Positions 1 to 7,108 are shown, counted from the stretch's first letter. The stretch: 11,767 bases of DNA from Streptomyces katrae (GCF_000966975.1 NZ_JZWV01000562.1:1-11767), one strand, 5' to 3'. Program-made: numbers and translations. Notes: a model not told the origin generated them from the sequence alone.

Positions 1-223
1 GCCCGAAGCCGGCCAGCAGCAGGGGCCGCCGCCGCACCAGGGCGCGGTGGCGCCAGGCCAGCGGGGAGAGCACCAGGGCCGCCCCCGCCACCCGCAGCCA
101 CACCATGTGGAGCGGGTCCAGACCCGCCTCGATCAGCGGCTTCGCCGCGACGCCGGAACCACCGAACGCACACGCCGAGACGAGGGCGAGGCCCAGTCCG
201 GCGTTCTTCCCTGACGCTTGCAT
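1..223 (-). CDS. DMT/EamA-family transporter, N-terminal fragment
   Basis: This is the first 74 codons of a protein that runs off the left edge. It begins MQASGKNAGLGLALVSACAF and has two hydrophobic segments (about residues 8-26 and 41-56) separated by AAKPLIEAGLDPLHMVWLR, with a basic stretch after the second. Alternating short hydrophobic helices and the 'F-GS-G-AAKPLIEAGL-P' pattern are typical of EamA/drug-metabolite transporters, inner-membrane exporters of small metabolites. Substrate cannot be inferred. The ATG at 221-223 was chosen because it starts the first transmembrane segment at the expected place; no good Shine-Dalgarno sequence precedes it, so a weak or leaderless start is possible. 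It is divergent from the SRPBCC gene. Confidence 0.7.
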   Translation of the reverse strand, partial: MQASGKNAGLGLALVSACAFGGSGVAAKPLIEAGLDPLHMVWLRVAGAALVLSPLAWRHRALVRRRPLLLAGFG

Positions 224-253
224 CGGGCCATCATGACAGGACGCGTCAGGAGC

Positions 254-267
254 GTCACCAGGGTGAC
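254..267. promoter_or_regulatory. 14-bp dyad upstream of the EamA gene, possible operator
   Basis: A perfect inverted repeat, GTCACC-AG-GGTGAC, lies about 30 bp upstream of the permease start in the divergent spacer. Position and symmetry suggest a small dimeric repressor site, but a 6-bp arm can arise by chance in GC-rich DNA and no regulator gene is adjacent. Confidence 0.3.
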
Positions 268-331
268 ACCTGTTGAGACGCACCCGACACCGAGGGCCCG
301 GGCACCCCCGACATCTGACAGCCCATCAGTA

Positions 332-360
332 TTGAATGTTCCGGTCCCCGGGGCTACGTT
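332..360 (+). promoter_or_regulatory. Predicted promoter of the SRPBCC gene
   Basis: A sigma-70-like promoter: -35 TTGAAT (332-337), 17-nt spacer, -10 TACGTT (355-360, fits TANNNT). It would start transcription near 367, 28 nt before the ATG, leaving room for the AAGGGG ribosome site at 382-387. It sits in a locally less GC-rich patch. Confidence 0.5.
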
Positions 361-394
361 CCGCCGCACGTACCCGACGAGAAGGGGTGGACGC

Positions 395-823
395 ATGGCT
401 GAAGTCACCGCGGAATCACGCATCGAGGCGCCCGCCGCGAAGCTCTGGGCCCAGCTGACCGACTGGGGCGCGTACGGCCAGTGGAGCATGACCCACACCG
501 ACTTCCCGAAGGGCGGCCCCGAGACCCTCGCGGTCGGCGCCACCTTCACCGAGAACATGAAGATGATGGGCTTCCCCGCCGAGGTCCTCTGGACGGTCTC
601 GGAGCTGGAGGACCAGCGCCTGTTCGCCATCACGGGCAAGGGCCCGATGGGGGTCGCCGTCCTGACCCGGTACACCCTGACCGCCGACGGCACGGCGACG
701 AAGGTCCGCATCGACGGGGAGTTCACGGGGGCCGCGGTGTCCCTGATGGCGGGCAAGCTCAAGGACTCGGCCACCGCCGCGCTGAACGAGTCGCTGCGCC
801 GGCTCGCCGCCCTGGTCGCCTGA
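395..823 (+). CDS. SRPBCC family protein, Rv0910-like
   Basis: A 142-residue soluble protein with an SRPBCC/START-like helix-grip pattern. The N-terminal strand AEVTAESRIEAPAAKLWAQL leads into a helix, then W-x(3)-H-x(2)-F (residues about 29-38), central strands GATFTENMKMMGFP and EVLWTVSELEDQRLF, and a long C-terminal helix ending in ALNESLRRLAALVA. The closest family I recognise is the Rv0910-type proteins of actinobacteria, named as toxins of a type II toxin-antitoxin pair in Mycobacterium. Here no small antitoxin gene lies beside it, so a general ligand-binding role is equally plausible. The ATG at 395 has AAGGGG seven bases upstream; longer in-frame extensions are low-complexity and overlap the promoter. 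It converges on the PadR gene across a shared terminator. Confidence 0.8.
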   Translation: MAEVTAESRIEAPAAKLWAQLTDWGAYGQWSMTHTDFPKGGPETLAVGATFTENMKMMGFPAEVLWTVSELEDQRLFAITGKGPMGVAVLTRYTLTADGTATKVRIDGEFTGAAVSLMAGKLKDSATAALNESLRRLAALVA

Positions 824-843
824 CCCGCCCCCCCGCACACGCC

Positions 844-885
844 GAACGGCGCGCCCCGCGAGAGTCCTCGCGGGGCGCGCCGTTC
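844..885. terminator. Bidirectional hairpin terminator, 19-bp perfect stem
   Basis: The arms 844-862 and 867-885 are perfectly complementary over 19 bp around the 4-nt loop AGTC. It lies between the convergent SRPBCC and PadR stop codons, so it can serve both. There is no long U tract, as is usual for Streptomyces terminators. Confidence 0.9.
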
Positions 886-902
886 TCGTTCCGCCGGCCG
901 GG

Positions 903-1517
903 TCAGTGCTCGTCGGCCAGGATCAGGTACAGCTTCTTGCGGGCGTCGTTGACGACCGCGAGGGCCTTCTCCCGCTGCTCGGGCGTGCCGGTCTTGAAGA
1001 CCTGCCCGAAGGCCTCCATCAGGCCGACGCCGGCGGCACGGACCTCGTGCATCGCCTCGAAGTCGAAGCCTCGCCCGGCATCCGCCCAGGGGGCGTCGGG
1101 GCCCGACTCGGCCTCGGCGCGGCCGGAGTCCGTGAGCGTGAACAGCTTCTTGCCGCCCTCGCTCGCGCTGCTGATCAGCCCTTCGTCCTCGAGCAGCTGC
1201 AGGGTCGGGTACACCGAGCCGGGGCTGGGCTTCCACGCCCCGCCGCTGCGCTCGCCGATCTCCTGGATCATCTCGTAGCCGTGCATGGGCCGGTCGGCGA
1301 GCAGCGCCAGGATGGACGCGCGCACGTCGCCGCGCCGCGCCCTTCCGCGCGGGCCGCCGCGCCCGCCCCTTCCGCCGAAGGGCCCGCCGCCGAAGCCGGG
1401 GCCGAACGGCCCGAAGGCCGCGCGACGCCCCCTGAACTCCTCCCGACGGTCCGGCCCGCAGTGGCCGTGACCCCGTCCGTGCTCGTGTCCGTGGCCGTGC
1501 TGTCCGCGTGAACGCAT
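903..1517 (-). CDS. PadR-family transcriptional regulator with His/Gly-rich N-terminus
   Basis: A 204-residue DNA-binding protein. Residues about 64-135 form the PadR winged helix: VRASILALLADRPMHGYEMI, the GAWKPSPGSVYPTLQLLEDE recognition region, and the wing GGKKLFTLTDSGRAE. The C-terminal part (about 145-204) is helical and ends ALAVVNDARKKLYLILADEH, consistent with a dimerisation domain. The first 20 residues hold six histidines (7, 9, 11, 13, 17, 19) and Cys20, followed by a Gly/Phe/Arg-rich linker to residue 63. The ATG at 1517 is favoured because GAAAGGAG precedes it at good spacing; an upstream in-frame start at 1589 would lie inside the promoter. The promoter contains a palindrome suggesting autorepression. 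Whether it also controls the divergent secreted-protein gene is an inference from position. Confidence 0.9.
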   Translation of the reverse strand: MRSRGQHGHGHEHGRGHGHCGPDRREEFRGRRAAFGPFGPGFGGGPFGGRGGRGGPRGRARRGDVRASILALLADRPMHGYEMIQEIGERSGGAWKPSPGSVYPTLQLLEDEGLISSASEGGKKLFTLTDSGRAEAESGPDAPWADAGRGFDFEAMHEVRAAGVGLMEAFGQVFKTGTPEQREKALAVVNDARKKLYLILADEH

Positions 1518-1560
1518 CACTGCGCTCCTTTCGTCCGACTGTGCTTCCTTGACGTGTTCC

Positions 1561-1594
1561 ACTATCGCTGATCCATCGCGATGCGTCAACGATA
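1561..1594 (-). promoter_or_regulatory. PadR-gene promoter with a nested 32-bp palindromic operator
   Basis: Reading the minus strand there is a -35 TTGACG (1589-1584), a 17-nt spacer and a -10 GATAGT (1566-1561), a good sigma-70-type promoter. Centred at 1578.5 is a palindrome spanning 1563-1594: the core CATCGCGATG is a perfect 10-bp dyad, and outer arms TATCG...CGATA and TGA...TCA bring matched pairs to 13 of 16. The operator thus covers the spacer and overlaps both promoter boxes, the classic layout for repression. PadR proteins commonly repress their own genes; this regulator is the obvious ligand by proximity. Confidence 0.7.
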
Positions 1595-1754
1595 TATCGG
1601 AAACTATTGCAAGGAGAGCCCACCGAAGGCGGCAACACCACTCCCCACCTGCACCCTTTGGGGTGGATCGGCGGCAGAACTCCTAGTCGATGCTCGTCCG
1701 CGCGTGCTGTTCTTGCCCCGCGAAACCACGGGAAGCCGACGAAAGGGGACATCC

Positions 1755-2504
1755 ATGCGCCATCAGGGACGGATCAGGAAGTGGCTCGCCGCGGCGGCCG
1801 GCGCGGCCGCGCTGCTCTCCGCACTGCCGGGGCCGGCGGCAACGGCCGCGGCCGACGAGGTCCGGCCACTGGCGGGGAACATCCTCAACCTGCACCAGTG
1901 CGTGTACCAGCCCACGCCGGGGGTCGACTACCTCACGACGCTCGTGCCCAGTCTCGACGGGCGGTTCGCGGCGGGGACGAACATCTCGGCGGCACCGGAC
2001 CGGGCCCTGTCCTGCGGCGGCGGTGACGGCAACTACACGCCGGTCTTCCCCTGGGCCTCCTTGGAATCCCTCGACCTGGGCTCCGGCCGCTACCTCAACC
2101 TGCACCAGTGCGTCTACTACTCCGACCTCCAGCACGACCACCTCACCGTGATCGTCGGGGGTCGGGGCAGCGAGTGGAGCGCCGGGACCAACGTCTCGAA
2201 CACCCCCGACACCCAGGTCTCCTGCGGCCCCGGTCGCGGGCTCTACTACCTGGTGCCCCTGCTCTCCTCCGTCAAGGCGCTGGACCTGACCGCCGGGCGC
2301 TACCTCAACCTCCAGCAGTGCCAGTACTACTTCAGCCGCCTCACCGACCACTTCACCACCTTCCTGCCGAGCGGTGACGGCCGTTTCGCCACCGGCACGA
2401 AGATCTCCGGCACCGCCGACACGACCCCCACCTGCGGCTCCGGGGACGGGAACTACACCCTCATCCCCCTCCTGTCCGGCACCAAGGCCCTCTCCCGGAC
2501 CTGA
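1755..2504 (+). CDS. Secreted protein of three 70-residue repeats, function unknown
   Basis: A 249-residue protein I do not recognise. It starts with a Sec-type signal peptide: basic MRHQGRIRKW, hydrophobic Ala/Leu core (11-24), and a probable cleavage site near the Ala-rich 28-33. The mature part is three tandem copies (starting at residues 44, 114 and 184) of LNLxQCxY...DxxTT...GRFAxGTxIS...C-G-G-NYT...L. The repeat is exact in length: cysteines at 49/119/189 and 87/157/227, each pair 38 apart, fit one disulfide per repeat. Conserved aromatic, Asn and Gly/Asp positions give a beta-rich, carbohydrate- or inhibitor-like impression, but that is inference. GAAAGGGG at 1741-1748 supports the ATG. 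It is divergent from the PadR gene and could be its target; I could not pin a promoter. Confidence 0.85.
   Translation: MRHQGRIRKWLAAAAGAAALLSALPGPAATAAADEVRPLAGNILNLHQCVYQPTPGVDYLTTLVPSLDGRFAAGTNISAAPDRALSCGGGDGNYTPVFPWASLESLDLGSGRYLNLHQCVYYSDLQHDHLTVIVGGRGSEWSAGTNVSNTPDTQVSCGPGRGLYYLVPLLSSVKALDLTAGRYLNLQQCQYYFSRLTDHFTTFLPSGDGRFATGTKISGTADTTPTCGSGDGNYTLIPLLSGTKALSRT
1884..2501 (+). repeat. In-gene tandem repeat, three units of 210 bp
   Basis: The units begin at 1884, 2094 and 2304, the last slightly short at the C-terminus. Units 1 and 2 share an identical 20-nt opening (CTCAACCTGCACCAGTGCGT); unit 3 has diverged in DNA but keeps the same protein register. No insertions or deletions shift the 70-codon period, so selection on the fold seems likely after old duplication. 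Confidence 0.85.
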
Positions 2505-2524
2505 CCCCCACCGCCCCCGCGGCC

Positions 2525-2555
2525 TTGGCGCGGGTCCGGACGGGCCCCCTACGGT
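2525..2555 (+). promoter_or_regulatory. Probable leaderless promoter of the PhzF gene
   Basis: TTGGCG (2525-2530), a 19-nt spacer and TACGGT (2550-2555, TANNNT) place the -10 box seven bases before the ATG at 2563. No Shine-Dalgarno sequence is present. A -10 box about 7 nt upstream of a start without a ribosome site is the usual signature of leaderless transcripts in actinobacteria. Confidence 0.5.
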
Positions 2556-2562
2556 CGGCCCC

Positions 2563-3381
2563 ATGCGCATCCGAATCATCGACGCCTTCACCGACCGCCC
2601 CTTCCACGGCAACCCCGCGGGCGTCCTCCTCCTCGACGGTCCCTTCCCCCCGGACACCTGGCTCCAGCAGGTCGCCACGGAGGTCAACCTCTCCGAGACC
2701 GCCTTCGCCCACCCGCTGCCGCCCGGCGGGGACGCCGACTGGGCGCTGCGCTGGTTCACCCCCGTGGCCGAGGTCGACATGTGCGGCCACGCCACCCTCG
2801 CCACCGCGCACGCCCTGGCCACCAGCGGCCTCGCCGAGGGGCTGATCCGCTTCACCGCCCGCTGCGGCATCCTCACGGCCGAGGTCGCCGAGGACGGGAC
2901 GATCACCATGGACTTCCCCACCTCCTCCCTCACCCCCGTCGAGGCCGACCCCGAGATCGCCCGCGCGCTAGGCGCCGGCATCAAGTCGGTCCACGACACC
3001 TCCGCGCACATCGGAGACCTGGTGGTGGAGCTGGCAGACGAGCGGACCGTACGGGAGCTCTCCCCCGACTTCGCGGCCCTGCGCGGCCACTCCCGCCGAG
3101 GGGTGATCGTCACGGCCCCCGCCGAGGACCCCGCCCGCGGCTACGACTTCGTCAGCCGCGGCTTCTTCCCCGCCCTCGGCATCGAGGAGGACCCGGTGAC
3201 CGGCAGCGCCCATACGGCCCTCGCCCCGTTCTGGGCGGCGCGCACCGGCCGCACCGAGATGACCGGCCTCCAGGGCGGTACCCGCACGGGCCTGGTCCGG
3301 GTGCGCCTCGCGGGCGAGCGCACGCTCCTGACCGGCCACGCGGTCACGGTCATCGACGGCGAGCTGCGCACCTCCCCCTGA
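2563..3381 (+). CDS. PhzF family isomerase/epimerase
   Basis: A 272-residue protein of normal PhzF length with the family hallmarks. The N-terminal domain opens RIIDAFTDRPFHGNPAGV and carries the catalytic Glu at residue 45 in NLSETAF, the same number as in PhzF. DMCGHATLATAHAL follows (residues 72-85; equivalent to the D-x-C-G-H-AT motif), and the C-terminal domain has EEDPVTGSAH (208-217) with Asp210 and Gly214-Ser215 matching the proton-transfer and substrate-binding region. PhzF enzymes isomerise small metabolites by proton shuffling in the cytosol. Only phenazine-cluster members act in phenazine synthesis, and no such cluster is here, so substrate is unknown. It converges with the CPBP gene with a 22-bp gap and no convincing terminator. 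Confidence 0.93.
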   Translation: MRIRIIDAFTDRPFHGNPAGVLLLDGPFPPDTWLQQVATEVNLSETAFAHPLPPGGDADWALRWFTPVAEVDMCGHATLATAHALATSGLAEGLIRFTARCGILTAEVAEDGTITMDFPTSSLTPVEADPEIARALGAGIKSVHDTSAHIGDLVVELADERTVRELSPDFAALRGHSRRGVIVTAPAEDPARGYDFVSRGFFPALGIEEDPVTGSAHTALAPFWAARTGRTEMTGLQGGTRTGLVRVRLAGERTLLTGHAVTVIDGELRTSP

Positions 3382-3403
3382 GGGGACTGCTCCACCTGAG
3401 GGA

Positions 3404-4234
3404 CTACGGGGTCGGCAGCCAGCCGACCTTGCCCGCGAGCAGGGCGTACCCGCCGAAGGCCACGATGTCGAGCAGGGCGTGCGCGACGACCAGGGGCCCG
3501 ACCCGGCCCCAGCGCCGGTAGGCGAGGACGAAGACGACGCCCATCACCACGTTGCCGAGGAACCCGCCGATGCCCTGGTAGAGGTGGTACGAGCCGCGCA
3601 GCAGGGAGCTGGCCAGCAGCGCGGCCGCCGGAGACCAGCCCAGCCCGTCCAGCCGGCGCAGCAGGTAGGCCAGCACGATGACCTCCTCCACCACGGCGTT
3701 CTGCACCGCGGAGAGGATCAGCACCGGGAACTTCCACCAGACGTCGGGCAGGGCCTCGGGCACCACCGTCAGGTTGAAGCCGGTGGCGCGGGCCGCCAGG
3801 TAGAAGGCCAGCCCCGCGCTGCCGATCGCGGCGGCCACCAGCGCGCCCCGGGCCAGGTCCGGTCCGGGGCGGGTGCGGTCGAAGCCCAGCACCCGCAGCC
3901 CGGGCGCGCCCTCGCGGGTCAGCAGGTGCGCGACGAGCAGCACGGGCACCAGGGCGGTGGCGATCCCGAACAGCTGCCAGGCCAGGTCGAGCCAGGGCCG
4001 CCCGGGGGCGTAGGAGCCGTTGAGGGTGGCGGCCTGGTCCTTGAGGCCGCCCGGCTTGGTGAGCGAGCCGATGAAGCTGATCAGCGCCGAGACCCCGCTC
4101 GCGCCCAGCGACAGCGCGAGCACGAGCAGCGTCTCGGTGCGCAGGACCGCGCGCCGCCCGTCCTCGCGCAGCTCCACGACCACCGGCTCCGGCTCCGCCC
4201 GCACGCCCGACTCCCGTCCTGCCCCGTCCGTCAC
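3404..4234 (-). CDS. CPBP-type intramembrane metalloprotease
   Basis: A 276-residue membrane protein with a charged cytosolic head (1-32) and about seven hydrophobic segments (near 33-57, 82-104, 131-150, 170-190, 203-216, 224-240, 247-268). The CPBP/Abi motifs are present: Glu183-Glu184 in VVEEVIVLAYLLRR, His217 in RGSYHLYQG, and His252/Asp256 in VAHALLDIVAFGG, the presumed metal and catalytic residues. The first motif lacks Arg at the usual EExxxR position, with Arg193-Arg194 later instead. Substrate is unknown. The GTG at 4234 is the only in-frame start giving a normal N-terminus, but its GGAG lies only one base upstream, whereas a strong GAGGAGG serves an out-of-frame ATG at 4250. Translation initiation here deserves caution. 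Confidence 0.88.
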   Translation of the reverse strand: MTDGAGRESGVRAEPEPVVVELREDGRRAVLRTETLLVLALSLGASGVSALISFIGSLTKPGGLKDQAATLNGSYAPGRPWLDLAWQLFGIATALVPVLLVAHLLTREGAPGLRVLGFDRTRPGPDLARGALVAAAIGSAGLAFYLAARATGFNLTVVPEALPDVWWKFPVLILSAVQNAVVEEVIVLAYLLRRLDGLGWSPAAALLASSLLRGSYHLYQGIGGFLGNVVMGVVFVLAYRRWGRVGPLVVAHALLDIVAFGGYALLAGKVGWLPTP

Positions 4235-4361
4235 GCTCCGACCACCCCATACTGCCTCCTCGGAGGCCGGACGGAATCACCAGGACTGGACCGAGGACGG
4301 AACGGAGCGGGGCGGAGCAGGGCCGGAACAGGTCCGGGGCAGGCCGGCAGCGGGCAGAAGG

Positions 4362-5897
4362 TCAGCGGCGGGCGGCCGCGGGCGCGTCCACCTCCTGGCC
4401 CTCCAGCCCGACCGGCCAGGTGTGCACGGGGTCTCCGCGGTGCATCAGCTCGCTGTAGCGGCGGGTCGTGGCCGCCAGTGCGGCGCCGCGGTCCAGTCCG
4501 CCCGCGAGCGCGCGGTGGTAGGTGTCCACCTGCCAGGTCGCTCCGTTCACACGGCGCCGGCACCGCTCCTCGATGATCCCCAGGTACAGGTCGCGGTCGG
4601 CGGGCTCGATGCCCCAGGCGTCCAGTCCGGCCGCCGCCATCGGCAGCAGCTCCTCCAGCACCAGCCGCACCGCCGGCACGCTCGCCAGTCCGCCGGAGCG
4701 CCCCTTGCGTGGCCAGCGGATCCGCGCGTCGATCCCGTACCGGCAGGCGGCGTCGAAGTTGGCCTCCGCCTCGGCGAAGGACAACCGGGTCCACACCGGG
4801 CGCGGCTCGTCCGCGAGGGTGCGCACCAGCCCGTAGTAGAAGGCGGCGTTCGCGACCACGTCGGCGACGGTGGGCCCGGCGGGCAGCACCCGGTTCTCCA
4901 CCCGCAGGTGCGGCACCCCGTCCGCGACCCCGTAGACGGGCCGGTTCCACCGGTAGACCGTGCCGTTGTGCAGCACCAGCTCCTGGAGGCTGGGCACCCC
5001 GCCCTCGGCGAGCACCCGCAGCGGCTCCTCCTCGTCGCAGATGGGCAGCAGGGAGGGGAAGAAGCGCACGTTCTCGGCGAACAGCTCGTACACCGAGTCC
5101 ACCCACTTCTCCCCGAACCAGGTGCGCGGCCGCACCCCCTGGGCCTGCAGCTCGGGCGGCCGGGTGTCCGTGGCCTGGGTGAACAGCGGCGGCCGCGACT
5201 CGCGCCACAGCTCGCGCCCGAACAGGAACGGGGAGTTCGCCCCCACCGCGATCTGTACGGCGGTCACCGCCTGGGCGGCGTTCCACACGTCCGAGAACCG
5301 CGCCGGGGTGACCTGGAGGTGCAGCTGTACGGAGGTGCAGGCGGCCTCCGGCACGATCGACCCGGTGCTCCAGGTCAGCCGCTCGACCCCCTCGATGTCG
5401 AGCCGGAAGTCCTCGCCGCGCATCATCAGGATCTGTTCGTTGAGCAGCGAGTAGCGGTCCACCGCGGACAGGTTGGCCAGGGCCAGGTCGGCACGGGTGA
5501 TCGTCGGCAGGATCCCGATCATCACCACCCCGGCGTCGATCTCCGCGGCCTGCCGGTGGGCGTAGTGCAGGCCCGCGCTCAGTTCCTCCGCGAGCCGGTC
5601 GAATACCCGGCCGTCGAGCCGGTGCGGGAGTACGTTCACCTCCAGGTTGAACATTCCGAGTTCGGTCTGGAAATCCGGGCTCGCTATCCGCTCCAGGACC
5701 TGTGCATTCACCATGCGCGGCAAACCGTCGGCACCCGCGAGATTCAGCTCGATCTCCAGTCCCATCATGTTCTTGGGGCGGTCGAACCTCTTCTCCGCCA
5801 GAAGCCGCTCCAGTCCCTCCAGGCACTCGTGAAGCTTCCTCCGATACCGATGCCGATCGGACAGGTCGAATCCGCCTGCCACGACCTTCTCCCCCAT
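4362..5897 (-). CDS. Glutamate-cysteine ligase family protein (GCS2-like)
   Basis: A 511-residue soluble enzyme of the glutamate-cysteine ligase superfamily. Visible signatures are GLEIELNL (Glu48, Glu50), ELGMFNLEVN (Glu79, Glu86, Asn88), the metal/ATP ligands expected in this fold, then GVVMIGILPT, STGSIVPEAACTSVQLHLQV and the C-terminal LRVENRVLPAGPTVADVVAN. It could ligate glutamate to cysteine or another amine. Streptomyces makes mycothiol, so glutathione synthesis is not implied, and no egtB-E genes adjoin, which argues against calling it egtA. The ATG at 5897 has GAGGAGGG nine bases upstream. It appears monocistronic and divergent from the 206-residue gene. Confidence 0.88.
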   Translation of the reverse strand: MGEKVVAGGFDLSDRHRYRRKLHECLEGLERLLAEKRFDRPKNMMGLEIELNLAGADGLPRMVNAQVLERIASPDFQTELGMFNLEVNVLPHRLDGRVFDRLAEELSAGLHYAHRQAAEIDAGVVMIGILPTITRADLALANLSAVDRYSLLNEQILMMRGEDFRLDIEGVERLTWSTGSIVPEAACTSVQLHLQVTPARFSDVWNAAQAVTAVQIAVGANSPFLFGRELWRESRPPLFTQATDTRPPELQAQGVRPRTWFGEKWVDSVYELFAENVRFFPSLLPICDEEEPLRVLAEGGVPSLQELVLHNGTVYRWNRPVYGVADGVPHLRVENRVLPAGPTVADVVANAAFYYGLVRTLADEPRPVWTRLSFAEAEANFDAACRYGIDARIRWPRKGRSGGLASVPAVRLVLEELLPMAAAGLDAWGIEPADRDLYLGIIEERCRRRVNGATWQVDTYHRALAGGLDRGAALAATTRRYSELMHRGDPVHTWPVGLEGQEVDAPAAARR

Positions 5898-6393
5898 CGA
5901 AGCGTCCCTCCTCGAGCGGGCCTGGCCCGGTGCACCCGGGCGCGCGTTACGGTCGATGATGCCCAGGGCCCGTGATCGATAACGCCGCGGGGAGCGGCTT
6001 GGCGGGGAGCGCGCGCCGGTGTGGCCGGATGGTCGCTCCGGCACATTCACCTGGCAACCCGTGATGCGCAAATTCCGTATGGGTTTTACCTGCCCATGAT
6101 TACCGGCACTTTCCAGCCGAGCCCCCGTCCGGTAACCTCCGAGGTCAGCGCGGGTTCCCTCACGCGCGAGCGGCATGAATGCCATGACAGCGGGTCCGGT
6201 AAGCGCCTTGTCGGCAATAGGCGGGACAGCTAGCCGAAACACTGCGTGAACACATGTCGTATAAACTCCGCAAACGAGGCAGAGAGTTGGCGCGCGGCCA
6301 TTGCCCCAATGCCCACCTCTGACCCCAGAATGCGACAGCGCCGTCCGCACCTTCCCCTGCACCACCGGTCTCCCAAGTGAGAGGCGACCCACC
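5898..6393. other. 496-bp divergent intergenic region
   Basis: No gene is supported here; a 70-codon open frame at 6021-6233 lacks a ribosome site and codon bias. The stretch 6050-6270 is clearly less GC-rich than its surroundings, as expected for promoters. Elements seen: a 10-bp direct repeat GCGGGGAGCG at 5987-5996 and 6002-6011; a 6-bp hairpin (6024-6042); a dyad ATGGG-N9-CCCAT at 6079-6097; a TATAAA box at 6260-6265 oriented toward the 206-residue gene, without a good -35. I could not assign start points with confidence. Confidence 0.5.
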
Positions 6394-7014
6394 ATGCCGC
6401 TGCATGTCCCCCCGGCTCCCGCGCCCGCCCTGCGCAGCGTCCTCGCGGCACTCGGTTCCCCCACCGCCGTCCACGAGGCGCACACCCCCGCCCTGCGCGC
6501 GGTCCAGGGTCCGATGACCGCCGAGCTCCCGCTGCCGGTCCACGTGCTCGACCGCCTGAGCGTGTCCGGCCGCGCGGCCGACGGCAGGCCGCCCCGCACC
6601 CGCCTCACCGGCTGGCGGTTCCTGATCCGCAGCGGCGACCGCTTCGTGGCGGCGGCCGACACGCGGCTCACCCCTGACGGCTGGGCCTTCTCGCACTTCT
6701 TCGAGGGCCCCTACGTCGCCGCCACCGAGCGCGCCCTGCGCCAGGCGGAGCAGCTCGGCAAGAGCTACCAGCCACGGCTGCTGTCCGTACCCGAGCTGTA
6801 CATGCTGACCCTGTGGCTGCACGGGGCGGTGGGCGCCGACGCCGCCGCCGGCCTGCCCGCCGCCGCCGATCTGCTGGTGCCGCTGGCTCCGGCCCCGCCC
6901 GGGATCGCCCCCTACCGGCCGCACCCCGTCTCGGAGCTGCTGCCGGTACTGACCCACCGGCTGACCCCGGCGGCCCCGCCGCTGCCGCCCACCCTGGCGG
7001 CCCCCGCGGCCTGA
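6394..7014 (+). CDS. Conserved-looking hypothetical protein, 206 residues
   Basis: I do not recognise this protein. It has no signal peptide or membrane segment. The best-ordered part is residues about 68-142: RTRLTGWRFLIRSGDRFVAA, two beta-like strands, then GWAFSHFFEGPYVAATERAL, an acidic/aromatic turn entering a helix, and a second helix PELYMLTLWLHGA. The flanks (1-20 and 150-206) are Ala/Pro-rich. The start ATG has GAGAGG nine bases upstream. Codon use matches its neighbours, so it is a real gene. It is divergent from the ligase gene and upstream of, but 274 bp away from, the DUF5999 gene. Confidence 0.75.
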   Translation: MPLHVPPAPAPALRSVLAALGSPTAVHEAHTPALRAVQGPMTAELPLPVHVLDRLSVSGRAADGRPPRTRLTGWRFLIRSGDRFVAAADTRLTPDGWAFSHFFEGPYVAATERALRQAEQLGKSYQPRLLSVPELYMLTLWLHGAVGADAAAGLPAAADLLVPLAPAPPGIAPYRPHPVSELLPVLTHRLTPAAPPLPPTLAAPAA

Positions 7015-7108
7015 CCCGTATCACCCATTCGGCCTAGTCCCCCGGGGTCAGCCGCGAACCATCCGAAAGGACAGGGCAGTTGGCTTGAACCGCCCGCACG
7101 AGTGATGC

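Noticed and set aside
133..1752. Long open frames (hundreds of codons) on the strand opposite the SRPBCC, PadR and gcvP genes
   Set aside because: They are shadows of real genes in very GC-rich DNA: Arg/Pro/Ala-biased, no family similarity, and they cross terminators and promoters.
2516..2534. Hairpin CCCGCG-N7-CGCGGG after the secreted-protein gene as terminator
   Set aside because: Only six pairs, overlaps the predicted -35 of the PhzF promoter, and is no better than chance for this GC content.
2563..3381. Phenazine biosynthesis role for the PhzF homolog
   Set aside because: No other phz genes nearby; stand-alone PhzF proteins are common and have other or unknown substrates.
4323..4337. 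Small hairpin CCGGA-ACAGG-TCCGG downstream of the ligase gene as terminator
   Set aside because: A 5-bp stem is too weak beside the 19-bp terminators seen elsewhere in this window.
4362..5897. Assignment as EgtA of ergothioneine synthesis
   Set aside because: No egtB, egtC, egtD or egtE neighbours, and the protein at 511 residues seems long for that subfamily.
6021..6233. Possible 70-residue gene in the divergent spacer
   Set aside because: No ribosome site, poor codon bias, and it runs through the AT-rich promoter zone.
7048..7088. Partial resemblance to a c-di-GMP-I riboswitch (GAACCATCCGAAAGG)
   Set aside because: The required core following the GAAA loop and the second helix are not present.
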